NCBI RefSeq assembly: GCF_030462475.1
Contig: NZ_JASMRZ010000021.1
Span: forward strand, 44,165 to 78,682
Source of the DNA: Variovorax sp. CAN15
Lineage (GTDB): Bacteria; Pseudomonadota; Gammaproteobacteria; Burkholderiales; Burkholderiaceae_C
Reading direction: 5' to 3'
Length of the DNA stretch: 34,518 nucleotides
Each line of letters begins with the position of its first letter. The first letter of the stretch is position 1. The notes under the pieces are model-generated. The model saw only the letters and a program-made list of their open reading frames with translations, ran no database searches and had not been told where the DNA came from. Shown one piece after another: positions 14,314-22,384 of this stretch. Both the position numbers and the translations under genes were made by a program.

Positions 14314-16256
14314 AGAGCGCGCTGCGTCTCTTCACTTCGCTGCCCGCGCTCGCCTGCGCGGCCGCACTGCTGGCCGGCTGCGCGGGCGTGACCGTCGGCT
14401 CGATCTCGCCGGCCGACTACCTCGCGCAGCGCCGCGGCGACGTGCTCACCACCGGCCGCCTCAGCACCTCCGCGCAGGAAGTGCTGCGCGTGATCGGCTC
14501 CGACGCCGACCTGTGCCGCAAGGACGGACAGGCCTGCCGCAACGCGCTGGCCGACTCCTCGGGCCTGAGCGACGAGCAGCGTCTCTCGGCGCTCTCCGAA
14601 GTCTGGCTGCAGGTGGCGCTCGCGGCCGAGAAGGACGGCGGTGCGACCGATGCCGCCGCCATCGAGGCCTGGTTCGAGACCGCGCGCCATGCCTACGCCT
14701 ACCTGTTCTTCACCGCCCGCAAGCCGCGCGACCGCGCCTTCGAAGACCGGCAGACGCAGGTGCGCGACTACTACAACTACGCGGTTCAGCAGGCCATCAC
14801 CGGCTTGTACGACGGAGTCCGCCGCAGTGGTTCGCGCGCGGGCGCGCAGCCTGCGATGCCGAAGGTGGGCGACTGGCGCATAGAGACCGACGTGTCGAAC
14901 CTGCGCCTTCCTTCCGATACGCCCTTGCCCGACGAACTGATTCCCGCCGCCTCGCTGACTTTCTCCGGCCTGCGCAACACCTACCGGCGCGACGGTTTCG
15001 GCGCGGAGCTGGTGGCGGCGAGCAACAAGCGCACGGACGACGAGGCGCCAAGGCAGAACGTCGATCCCGCGCAGAAGCAGAAGCCTCGTCCGCCCTACCG
15101 CGAGATGCCCTTCCCCGCCGTCACCGCGCTGCTGCTCTTCGACGGCGCCAGCCTCGGCGAGGTGCTGGGCACGCGCACGCTGCGCATCGCCGCCTACGAC
15201 CCGTACCGCACGGCCAACGTGCGGCTCGCAGGACAGGAGGTGCCGCTGGCGGCCAACTTCACCTCCGGCTACGGCCTGTGGCTCGCGCGCTCCGACTTCG
15301 CGCTGCAGGCGCTGCGCAGCCTCTTCGGCGGCCGCGAGGGCCTCACGCAGCCGCGCATCTACCTGATGCAGCCCTACGACCCGAACCGCCGCACGGTCAT
15401 CATGCTGCACGGCCTGGCGAGCAGCCCCGAGGCGTGGATCAACGTGGCCAACGAGGTACTGGGCGACGAGACGCTGCGCCGCCGCTACCAGATCTGGCAG
15501 GTGTACTACCCCACCAACGCGCCGCTGCCGATCAACAACTTCGCGATCCGCGAAGCCGTCACGCAGACGCTCGCGCACTTCGACCCGACGGGCAAGGCCG
15601 TGGCCTCGAACAACATCACGCTGATCGGCCACAGCATGGGCGGCGTGCTGTCGCGGCTCATGGTGTCTTCGTCGGAAGACAAGCTCTGGGACGCGCTGCT
15701 CGCCAGCTACCCGATGCAGGGCGCGCAGCAGCAACGAATGGAGGAAAAGCTCGCGCCCTACCTGCGCTTCGAGCCGCTGCCACAGGTGAGCGACGCGATC
15801 TTCATCGCCTCGCCGCATCGCGGCACCGACTTCGCCAACAACCGCATCTCGCGCTGGGTGGCCAACCTCATCACGCTGCCGGTGGCGATGCTCGGGCAGC
15901 TGGGCGACATCTCGCGCGAGCTGATCCGCATCGCGCCAGCGCGGCAGGACCAGGGCACGCTGCGCATTCCCAACAGCATCGACAACCTCAGCGACCGCGA
16001 TCCCTTCGTGCGGCTGTCGTCGGGCCTGCCGATGAATCCGCGCGTGCGCTTCCACTCGATCATCGGCAACGACACGCCCGGCGTGGCGCAGGCGCTGTCG
16101 AGCGACGGCATCGTGCCCTACGCCAGCGCGCACCTGGACGGCGCGGCCTCGGAACTGGTGATTCCCTCGGCGCACAGCGTGCAGGAGAACCCGCTGGCGA
16201 TCCTGGAGATACGGCGCATCCTCAGGGAGCAGTTGCGTCCCGAGGCCGCGCGCTAG
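14310..16256 (+). CDS. Lipoprotein alpha/beta hydrolase (lipase/esterase-like)
   Basis: A 648-aa exported lipoprotein. The signal peptide MKSALRLFTSLPALACAAAL is followed by the lipobox LAGC, with Cys24 as lipid anchor. The N-terminal 340 residues have no motif I recognise. The C-terminal half is an alpha/beta hydrolase: oxyanion motif HGLASSPEAW (His367 onward), nucleophile Ser442 in GHSMGG, probable acid Asp599 in SDGIVPY and catalytic His622 in SAHSVQENP. This looks like a lipase, thioesterase or PGAP1-like hydrolase at the inner or outer membrane. The start overlaps the DUF4105 stop (ATGA), arguing for coupled translation. Substrate unknown. It converges with the TPR gene, leaving a 15-bp gap. 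Confidence 0.88.
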   Translation: MKSALRLFTSLPALACAAALLAGCAGVTVGSISPADYLAQRRGDVLTTGRLSTSAQEVLRVIGSDADLCRKDGQACRNALADSSGLSDEQRLSALSEVWLQVALAAEKDGGATDAAAIEAWFETARHAYAYLFFTARKPRDRAFEDRQTQVRDYYNYAVQQAITGLYDGVRRSGSRAGAQPAMPKVGDWRIETDVSNLRLPSDTPLPDELIPAASLTFSGLRNTYRRDGFGAELVAASNKRTDDEAPRQNVDPAQKQKPRPPYREMPFPAVTALLLFDGASLGEVLGTRTLRIAAYDPYRTANVRLAGQEVPLAANFTSGYGLWLARSDFALQALRSLFGGREGLTQPRIYLMQPYDPNRRTVIMLHGLASSPEAWINVANEVLGDETLRRRYQIWQVYYPTNAPLPINNFAIREAVTQTLAHFDPTGKAVASNNITLIGHSMGGVLSRLMVSSSEDKLWDALLASYPMQGAQQQRMEEKLAPYLRFEPLPQVSDAIFIASPHRGTDFANNRISRWVANLITLPVAMLGQLGDISRELIRIAPARQDQGTLRIPNSIDNLSDRDPFVRLSSGLPMNPRVRFHSIIGNDTPGVAQALSSDGIVPYASAHLDGAASELVIPSAHSVQENPLAILEIRRILREQLRPEAAR

Positions 16257-16271
16257 GCGACCGCCTTCTTG

Positions 16272-17075
16272 CTACTTGTTCCCCGAGCGCTGCTGCGCCC
16301 GCACGCGCCCCAGGAACTCGCCGAAGAGCGCCTTCTTCCCCGGAAAGCGCTCCTTGCCCTCAGCGAAGATGGCCTCCGCGGCCGCCAGCTCGCCCAGCCG
16401 CATGAGGCATTCGCCCTTCGAGAAGAAGGCGGCCTCTCCATCGGGGTTCACCTGCAGCGACTGCTCGAAATCGTCGAGCGCCTCCTGGAAGTTGCCGAGC
16501 TCCATGCGCGTGAAGGCCCGGTTGTCGATGGCCTCGAAGAAGAGCGGAAAGAGTTCCACGGCCGCGTCGTACTCGGCGATGCCCTCTTCCTTGCGGCCCT
16601 GTTCGCAAAGCTCGTTCCCGCGCAGATAGTGCGCATTGGCCTGTCGCACGATCTCCTGGCCGTCCTGGCCCATCAGCTCCAGATATCTCGGGAAGTCGGT
16701 GAGCCTCAGGTACTCGGCGAAGCCGATCAGGTCGTCCTGCGTGGGCTGACGGTTGCCGATGAGTTCGCTGCCCTGGCTCACGCCGTCGGCGTCGATGGGC
16801 GAATGCCATATCAACACTTCGGCCTGCTTCAACGATTCAATGGTGGGCCGCTGATCAAGCGGCTGGTAGCTCAGGCAGTGGGCGACCGATGTTCCATCGG
16901 GCCATGGATCGACTTCCAGAACCCAGACGGCGCGCCAGGCGTTTCCGTTCTTGTAGGCGAGCACGTCGCCCTTCTTCAACGTCGGCGCCGATGCGCCGCC
17001 CTTCGCCGGAGGTTCGGATGGAGGCACAGAGCCCGTGAGACGTACGGCGAGCCATTGGATGAATCTGGGCAGCAT
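16272..17075 (-). CDS. TPR-repeat protein with unknown N-terminal domain
   Basis: A 267-aa protein. The N-terminal half (KKGDVLAYKNGNAWRAVWVL) looks like a small beta-rich domain that I cannot name. It resembles immunity-type domains in style only. The C-terminal half carries about three tetratricopeptide repeats: AHYLRGNELCEQGRKEEGIA, then DNRAFTRMELGNFQEALDDF, then AFFSKGECLMRLGELAAAEA. TPRs mediate protein contacts. I chose the ATG at 17075 (MLPRFIQWLAVRL); the frame stays open to 17216 but adds a Lys/Arg-rich stretch unlike the rest. Two conserved-looking Trp-containing strands precede the repeats. Function unknown. It is divergent from the ankyrin-repeat gene, and both being protein-contact repeat proteins is suggestive only. 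Confidence 0.8.
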   Translation of the reverse strand: MLPRFIQWLAVRLTGSVPPSEPPAKGGASAPTLKKGDVLAYKNGNAWRAVWVLEVDPWPDGTSVAHCLSYQPLDQRPTIESLKQAEVLIWHSPIDADGVSQGSELIGNRQPTQDDLIGFAEYLRLTDFPRYLELMGQDGQEIVRQANAHYLRGNELCEQGRKEEGIAEYDAAVELFPLFFEAIDNRAFTRMELGNFQEALDDFEQSLQVNPDGEAAFFSKGECLMRLGELAAAEAIFAEGKERFPGKKALFGEFLGRVRAQQRSGNK

Positions 17076-17356
17076 GGTGTCGGGTTTCCATCCGGAGATT
17101 GAGTGCGCACAGCAACGATGCCGGGCAGCAGCGTGCCACTTTAGCCGCTCGGCCCTCTTCTTCGTTTTCGTCTTTCGTTCCGCGCCTTTGCCTTCATTGA
17201 CCTTCGCACGGGCCATGCCCTAACATCGCCGCCGCGGTGCAAGCCGCACCCGGGCCCGCGGGAAGGGTTGAACCCACTTGCCTTCATTTGCCGATCCACA
17301 CGCCTTTTGTGCAGCCGGATTTGCGGGCCGACGGCGTCTGATGCACGGAGGTTCGA

Positions 17357-19009
17357 ATGAAGCGCATGCCCGCCCGGCCCGACCTGGGCCATCTGAAGAA
17401 GCAAGCCAAGGAGCTGCTTGCTCTCTGCCGAAGCAACGATCCCGCCGCCACCACCCGTTTCCGCGAAGTCCTGCCGGCCGCAGCCGGCAAAAGCGACGCC
17501 GCCATCGCGGCCCTCGGCTTGCGCCTGCACGACGCGCAGTCGTGCATCGCGCGCGAATACGGATTCCTGTCGTGGGCCGACCTGCAAGGCTTCGTTCTTG
17601 CGCGCCGCTCGCAGGCGGACGATCCGGCGAAGGCCGTGCTGCAATGGCTGCGCCTCGTCTATGCGGGCGACATCGCCGGAGGCATGACTCGCGCACGGCC
17701 TGCCCTGGCCCTGCGCCTGCTCGAGGAAAGCCCCGGCCTGTTGGGCGACGACCCCATCCTCGCCTGCGCCATCGGCAACGAGGCACCGATCCGCCAGGCC
17801 ATCGAGCGCGACACAGGCTGGATGAACCGCGCCGGAGGCCCTCTCTCGCTCCCACCGCTCGTCGCGGTCGCCCACTCCGGGCTGCTCCAGCTGCCGGACT
17901 ACCAGGAACGCCTGCGCAACTGCGCGAAGCTGCTGCTCGACGCAGGCGCGGACCCGAATCAATCGGCAGGCAACCGCTGGCCTCCGGCATCGCTTGCCGC
18001 GCCCGACCAAACCGAGCGCCTGTCCGCGCTCTACGGCGCCGCCGGCCAGAACCGCGATGCCGTGCTCACCAGGCTGCTGCTGGACGCGGGCGCCGATCCC
18101 AACGACGGCGAATCTCTCTACCACTCGCTTGAAACCCCGGCCTGCACAAAGCTGCTGCTCGAAGCCGGAGCACGCGTCGCGGGCACGAACGCGCTCTACC
18201 GCGTACTCGACCTCGACGACGTGCAGACCCTGCGCCTGCTGCTCGCGCACGGCGGCGACGCGAACGAGCCGCCCATGGGCTCGCCCACCAGCGACTGGGG
18301 TTCGCCGCTGCTGTGGGCCATCCGCCGTCGCAGGTCGCCCGCGCACATCGAAGCGCTCCTGGCGGCAGGCGCCGATCCCTTGGCCACCACATCCGACGGC
18401 ACGAGCGCCTACACAGCCGCCCTGCGCTTCGGATTGCCCGAAGTCGCCAGCCTCCTTCAGAAAGCCGGAGGCGCCGCCTCGATCCCCGTGGACGAAGCCT
18501 TCATCGCCGCCTGCGCACAAGGCGACGAAGCCGCGGCCCGCGTCATCCAGTCGGCGCACCCCGGCATCGTCAGCGCTCTCTCCGAAGCACAGCTGCGCCT
18601 GCTACCTGAACTTGCAGCCCAAGGCTGTGCCGACGCGGTGAAGCTGATGGTCAGGCTTGGCTGGCCCATCGCCACCCGTGGCGGCGACTGGGACGCCTCG
18701 GCGCTGAACAAGGCCGTGTTCCGAGGCGACGCCGGCCTCGTGCGCTTCCTTCTGGAGCACGGCGCCAGCTGGGAAGAGCGGCACGGCTTCGGCGACAACG
18801 CCTGCGGCGGCCTTTCATGGGCTTCGTGCAACGAGCCGGGAGGCGAAGGCGACTGGTTGGGCTGCGCCGAAGCTCTGGTCGCACACGGCATGCCCACCGC
18901 ACGGCCCGACCCCGAGAGCCCGGACAGCGTGCTCATCGGCGGGCGGCGCTATGTGTTCTCGGACGAGGTCACCGATTTCCTGCTCGGTGCATCAGCGGCG
19001 CGAGGCTGA
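17357..19009 (+). CDS. Ankyrin-repeat protein
   Basis: A 550-aa cytosolic protein, no signal peptide. The N-terminal 100 residues (LGHLKKQAKELLALCRSNDP, then AREYGFLSWADLQGFV) match a leader often found before ankyrin repeats in proteobacterial proteins. At least five ankyrin units follow, with LLLDAGADPNQ, LLLDAGADPND, LLLEAGARV, LLLAHGGDANE and LLAAGADPLAT as the clearest helix-turn ends; a last unit reads VRFLLEHGASW. Ankyrin proteins bind other proteins; no enzymatic domain is visible. The start ATG at 17357 has GGAGG nine bases upstream. It is divergent from the TPR gene, with a 281-bp gap between them that holds no other gene. Confidence 0.9.
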   Translation: MKRMPARPDLGHLKKQAKELLALCRSNDPAATTRFREVLPAAAGKSDAAIAALGLRLHDAQSCIAREYGFLSWADLQGFVLARRSQADDPAKAVLQWLRLVYAGDIAGGMTRARPALALRLLEESPGLLGDDPILACAIGNEAPIRQAIERDTGWMNRAGGPLSLPPLVAVAHSGLLQLPDYQERLRNCAKLLLDAGADPNQSAGNRWPPASLAAPDQTERLSALYGAAGQNRDAVLTRLLLDAGADPNDGESLYHSLETPACTKLLLEAGARVAGTNALYRVLDLDDVQTLRLLLAHGGDANEPPMGSPTSDWGSPLLWAIRRRRSPAHIEALLAAGADPLATTSDGTSAYTAALRFGLPEVASLLQKAGGAASIPVDEAFIAACAQGDEAAARVIQSAHPGIVSALSEAQLRLLPELAAQGCADAVKLMVRLGWPIATRGGDWDASALNKAVFRGDAGLVRFLLEHGASWEERHGFGDNACGGLSWASCNEPGGEGDWLGCAEALVAHGMPTARPDPESPDSVLIGGRRYVFSDEVTDFLLGASAARG

Positions 19010-19190
19010 GGAAAAAAAACGGACCCGAAGGCCCGCAAAAAGCCGTCCATCGAATTGAGAAAGACCAATCCGACTCCGACTCACCTCGAACTCAACTCCA
19101 GGGGCCCCTGCTCCTTCTTCCCTCATGCTTCGGAAGAGGATTTTGCGGAGCATCGCGCGAGTTGCTTGCGCTGAATTCCTATATCGATAT

Positions 19191-19218
19191 CCGCTTGCCG
19201 CTTGCCGCTTGCCGCTTG
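19191..19218. repeat. Heptamer tandem repeat (CCGCTTG)x4
   Basis: Four perfect tandem copies of CCGCTTG, then a partial unit (CCGGGTG). It lies directly after the palindrome ATATCGATAT in a gene-free region. Short perfect heptamer arrays can vary in copy number by slippage, and in iteron form can bind proteins; nothing here shows which applies. Confidence 0.9.
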
Positions 19219-19236
19219 CCGGGTGGGCGCCGCCGC

Positions 19237-19443
19237 TCACCACGAATGCGGCATCAGGCTCAACATGGTTGCCGCGTGCAGCCGCCGAAGCGCCCGCACC
19301 GGCACGTAGCCATGCGGCGCGCGGCGAGCCAACGCATGCGGCGAAGCCGGCGGAATGCGCCAGGCCTTCGCGGTGAGGGCCAGGACATGGCGCGCCTGGG
19401 CTGCCGGGGAGACGTGGTGGGTGTAATGCGTGCGCAGTTGCAT
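19237..19443 (-). CDS. Possible small protein, 68 aa, unrecognised
   Basis: Minus-strand frame beginning MQLRTHYTHHVSPAAQARH and ending MLSLMPHSW. Reading the codons by eye, third positions are mostly G/C, first positions less so and second positions mixed, which is the pattern of real genes in this DNA. A GTG at 19488 would extend it. There is no convincing ribosome site and I recognise no family; composition is rich in Ala, Arg and His. Shadow ORFs are common in GC-rich DNA, so this stays tentative. Confidence 0.3.
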   Translation of the reverse strand: MQLRTHYTHHVSPAAQARHVLALTAKAWRIPPASPHALARRAPHGYVPVRALRRLHAATMLSLMPHSW

Positions 19444-19548
19444 GGCAATGAATCGGATGAATGCTTGCGCCGATTCTGCAAAGCGCACCCGCCTTTGCCA
19501 AAGACGGATTCCAAGTTACCTGATGCGATCCGCGATGAGAGACCGAAC

Positions 19549-20589
19549 TCAGGCGAAGTCCGTCGAGGGCTTCTCCCAGAGGTTCACGCCGCCTTCCACC
19601 GCGTACCTGTCGATCTCGGCCAGTTCCTCCGTGCTCAGCGGCGCATGCGACAGCGCCGCCACGTTGTCGACGATCTGCTCCGGCCGGCTCGCGCCGATCA
19701 GCGCCGAGCTCACTCGCGGATCGCGCAGCGTCCATGTCAGCGCGAGCTGGGCCAGCGACTGGCCGCGGCGGCGCGCGATCTTGTTGAGTTCGCGGGCGCG
19801 CTCGATGTTGGCGTCCGACAGGTGCTCCTGCTTCAGCGAGCCGCCGCCGGGCCGGTTGATGCGCGCATCGGCCGGAATGCCGCTGAGGTACTTGTCGGTC
19901 AGCAGGCCCTGCGCCAGCGGCGTGAAGGCGATGACGCCGGCGCCGAGTTCGTCGGTGGCGTTCAGCAGGTCCTTCTCGATCCAGCGGTTGAACAGGTTGT
20001 AGGCCGGCTGGTGGATCAAGAGCGGCACCTTCCACTCTCGCAACAGCGCCGCGATCTCGCGCGTCTTGCCGGCGGAGTAAGAAGAAATGCCGATGTACAG
20101 CGCCTTGCCCTGCTGCACGGCCTGGGCCAGCGCGGAGGCTGTTTCCTCCAGCGGCGTTTCGGGGTCGAAGCGGTGCGAATAGAAGATGTCGACGTAGTCC
20201 AGGCCCAGGCGCTGCAGGCTTTGGTCGAGGCTGGCGAGCACGTATTTGCGCGAACCGCCGCCCTTGCCGTAGGGGCCGGGCCACATGTCCCAGCCAGCCT
20301 TGCTGGAGATGATGAGTTCGTCGCGGTAGGGCTTGAAGTCTTCGCGCAGCAGCCGGCCGAAGTTGGTCTCGGCGCTGCCGTAGGGCGGGCCGTAGTTGTT
20401 GGCAAGGTCGAAGTGGTTGATGCCCAGGTCGAAGGCGGTGCGCAGCAGCTGGCGCTGCGTGGCGATGGAGGTGGTGTCCCCGAAGTTGTGCCAGAGCCCG
20501 AGCGAGATGGCGGGCAGCACGAGTCCGCTGCGGCCGACGCGGCGGTAGGGAATGGCGTCGTAGCGCTTGGAGTCGGCGTGGTAGGTCAT
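19549..20589 (-). CDS. Aldo/keto reductase, YghZ/L-glyceraldehyde-3-phosphate reductase type
   Basis: A 346-aa NADPH-dependent aldo/keto reductase, the same length as E. coli YghZ (AKR14 group), which reduces L-glyceraldehyde 3-phosphate and methylglyoxal. The catalytic set is visible: Asp and Tyr in HFDLANNYGPPYGSAE, Lys in LIISSKAGWDMWPGPYG and His in IFYSHRFDP. The C-terminal cofactor site includes SSALIGASRPEQIVDN. The ATG at 20589 has AGGAC upstream and matches the family N-terminus (RYDAIPYRRVGRSGL). The in-frame extension to 20805 has no family match. A 225-bp gap with no gene separates it from the end of the upstream MFS gene. A role in detoxifying reactive aldehydes is inferred from the family. 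Confidence 0.93.
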   Translation of the reverse strand: MTYHADSKRYDAIPYRRVGRSGLVLPAISLGLWHNFGDTTSIATQRQLLRTAFDLGINHFDLANNYGPPYGSAETNFGRLLREDFKPYRDELIISSKAGWDMWPGPYGKGGGSRKYVLASLDQSLQRLGLDYVDIFYSHRFDPETPLEETASALAQAVQQGKALYIGISSYSAGKTREIAALLREWKVPLLIHQPAYNLFNRWIEKDLLNATDELGAGVIAFTPLAQGLLTDKYLSGIPADARINRPGGGSLKQEHLSDANIERARELNKIARRRGQSLAQLALTWTLRDPRVSSALIGASRPEQIVDNVAALSHAPLSTEELAEIDRYAVEGGVNLWEKPSTDFA

Positions 20590-20814
20590 GGGTTTGTCTG
20601 GTCCTGACGATGGATGTAGGAGAAAGGCAATCGGGATAGGTCTTCGAGGATGCCCCCGCGTGCTGCGCGCGGCAAGCATTCCCATGTGGCTGTCGCACTT
20701 ATCCCTCGCCGCATATGCATGTGCGGATTTCTTCGTTGGCCGAAGAAGGAATGCACCCTCGGTCTTTCCCATCGGGTACGCCGGCAGCAATCGCTGCCTG
20801 CGCACAGACGCGCC

Positions 20815-22308
20815 CTACTTCGAAGCAGCCTCGCCTGCCGCGACCGCGCGGCTCTCCACCAGCCCCTCCCTCGGCAGCAGCAAGGCCAGCGCGATCACAC
20901 CCAGGCTCACCACCAGCATCATCACGAAGGTGAGGTGCAGCGACTCGCCCAGCACGAGGCGAATGGCCGAATCGCCCGCGACGGAGCCGTGCACGCCCTG
21001 CAGCAGCATGCGCAACTGCTCGTCGGAGAACATCGGGCGGCCGTCGCCGTGGGTGAGCCCGAAGTTGAAGACCGCGCCGAAGAAGGCAGCGCCCAGCGCA
21101 CTGCCGAGATTGCGCGAGAACACGTTCGAGGCGGTGGCGACGCCGCGCTGCGCGAGATCGACGCCTTCCTGGATGAGGATGAGCGAGCTCAGGCTCATCA
21201 CGCCCATGCCCAGGCCGATGATGAAGGAGCCGACCGCGGGCAGCACCGGCGAGCTGCCGGCGCCCAGCAGCACGAAGGTCGAGGTGCCCACCGGGATCAG
21301 CGCCGCGCCAGTCACCACCATGCGCCACAGGCCGATGCGGTGGAAGGTGCGCGAGGTCAGCGTGGCGCCGATGGGCCAGCCGAGCATCACCATCGTGAGC
21401 GCGAGGCCGGCAGTGACGGAGGAGCGCTCGAGCACCACCTGGACGTACATCGGCAGGAAGGTGGTGATGCCGATCAGCACCATGCCGGCGAGCATGGCCG
21501 CGCCGTTGACGGCGGCGATCATGCGCCCGCCCCACAGGCGCAGCGACACCATCGGGTCGGCCGCGCGGCGCTCCTGCGCGATGAAGAGCACCAGCGTGAC
21601 CACGAAGAGCCCGGCCCATGCGAGCGCCACGCCCGAATTGCCCACGCCGAATTCGGTGAGCGCGATCATCAGCGACGCGATGCCGACGGTGAAGAGCACC
21701 GCGCCCACGATGTCGATGGAAGAGCGCCGCACGGTGGGCGCTTCGTGCAGGAAGAGCCAGAAGCCAGCGGCGGCCGCCAGGCCGATGGGCACGTTGACCC
21801 AGAAAATCCACGCCCACGAGAGCTTCTGCACGATGAGCGCGCCGATCATCGGCCCCAGCACCGCCGATACCGCCCACACGCTCGCGAGCCAGCCCTGCAC
21901 CTTGCCGCGCTCGCGCACCGGGTAGAGGTCGCCCACGATGGTGAGCGCCACTGGCTGGATCGCGCCCGCGCCGATGCCCTGTATGAGCCGGAAGCAGATC
22001 ATGGCCGGCATCGACCAAGAGAAGCCTGCAAGCACCGAGCCGATGACGAAGACGGCGATGCCCACGAACATGATCGGCTTGCGGCCGTAGAGGTCGGAGA
22101 GCTTGCCGAACACCACCGTCATCGCGGTCTGTGCCAGCAGGAAGGAGGCGAACACCCAGCTGTAGAGATGCAGCCCGCCCAGCTCGGAGGCGATCTGCGG
22201 CATCACGGTGGAGACGATGGTGGCTTCGATGGCCACCATCGCCATGGAGGCCATGATGGAGGCGATGACCAGTGGGCGGCTTGTTGTTCTGTGGGGCGTG
22301 GAGGTCAT
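20815..22308 (-). CDS. MFS multidrug exporter, DHA2 (14-TM) type
   Basis: A 497-aa inner-membrane proton antiporter of the DHA2/EmrB-QacA group. It has the expected run of hydrophobic segments, motif A in the first cytoplasmic loop (GKLSDLYGRKPI), the family motif D-like AIEATIVSTVMPQI in the first helix and motif C (SAVLGPMIGALI) in the fifth. Length and two extra central helices fit the 14-helix branch. The substrate cannot be told from sequence; drugs, dyes or fatty acids are typical. The start lies 76 bp after the CFA synthase stop on the same strand with a stem-loop between, so part of its transcription may come from the cfa promoter. No MFP partner (EmrA) is next to it. Confidence 0.92.
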   Translation of the reverse strand: MTSTPHRTTSRPLVIASIMASMAMVAIEATIVSTVMPQIASELGGLHLYSWVFASFLLAQTAMTVVFGKLSDLYGRKPIMFVGIAVFVIGSVLAGFSWSMPAMICFRLIQGIGAGAIQPVALTIVGDLYPVRERGKVQGWLASVWAVSAVLGPMIGALIVQKLSWAWIFWVNVPIGLAAAAGFWLFLHEAPTVRRSSIDIVGAVLFTVGIASLMIALTEFGVGNSGVALAWAGLFVVTLVLFIAQERRAADPMVSLRLWGGRMIAAVNGAAMLAGMVLIGITTFLPMYVQVVLERSSVTAGLALTMVMLGWPIGATLTSRTFHRIGLWRMVVTGAALIPVGTSTFVLLGAGSSPVLPAVGSFIIGLGMGVMSLSSLILIQEGVDLAQRGVATASNVFSRNLGSALGAAFFGAVFNFGLTHGDGRPMFSDEQLRMLLQGVHGSVAGDSAIRLVLGESLHLTFVMMLVVSLGVIALALLLPREGLVESRAVAAGEAASK

Positions 22309-22347
22309 GAGCCGTGCATGCTATAGACGGCATGAGCCCCTGTCGCT

Positions 22348-22373
22348 GGCTCGGGCTCTCGGCCACCCGAGCC
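22348..22373 (-). terminator. Stem-loop between cfa and the MFS gene
   Basis: GGCTCGGG-N10-CCCGAGCC forms a perfect 8-bp GC-rich stem, starting 11 nt past the cfa stop. No U-run follows, so it may cause partial termination or protect the cfa mRNA end rather than stop transcription fully. Confidence 0.45.
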
Positions 22374-22384
22374 CGAAAGCGAGC

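Larger units (their letters stand above)
19010..19548. other. 539-bp gap without a firm gene
   Basis: This stretch lies between the ankyrin gene and the end of the YghZ-like reductase gene. It holds a 12-bp palindrome CAGGGGCCCCTG (19099-19110), a 10-bp palindrome ATATCGATAT (19181-19190), the heptamer tandem repeat that directly follows it, and one weak minus-strand ORF. No transposase remnant, tRNA or protein family is recognisable. Confidence 0.6.

Noticed and set aside
14169..16175. Long minus-strand frame opposite the lipoprotein hydrolase
   Set aside because: Low-complexity, no motif; shadow of the gene with a clear lipobox and GHSMGG motif.
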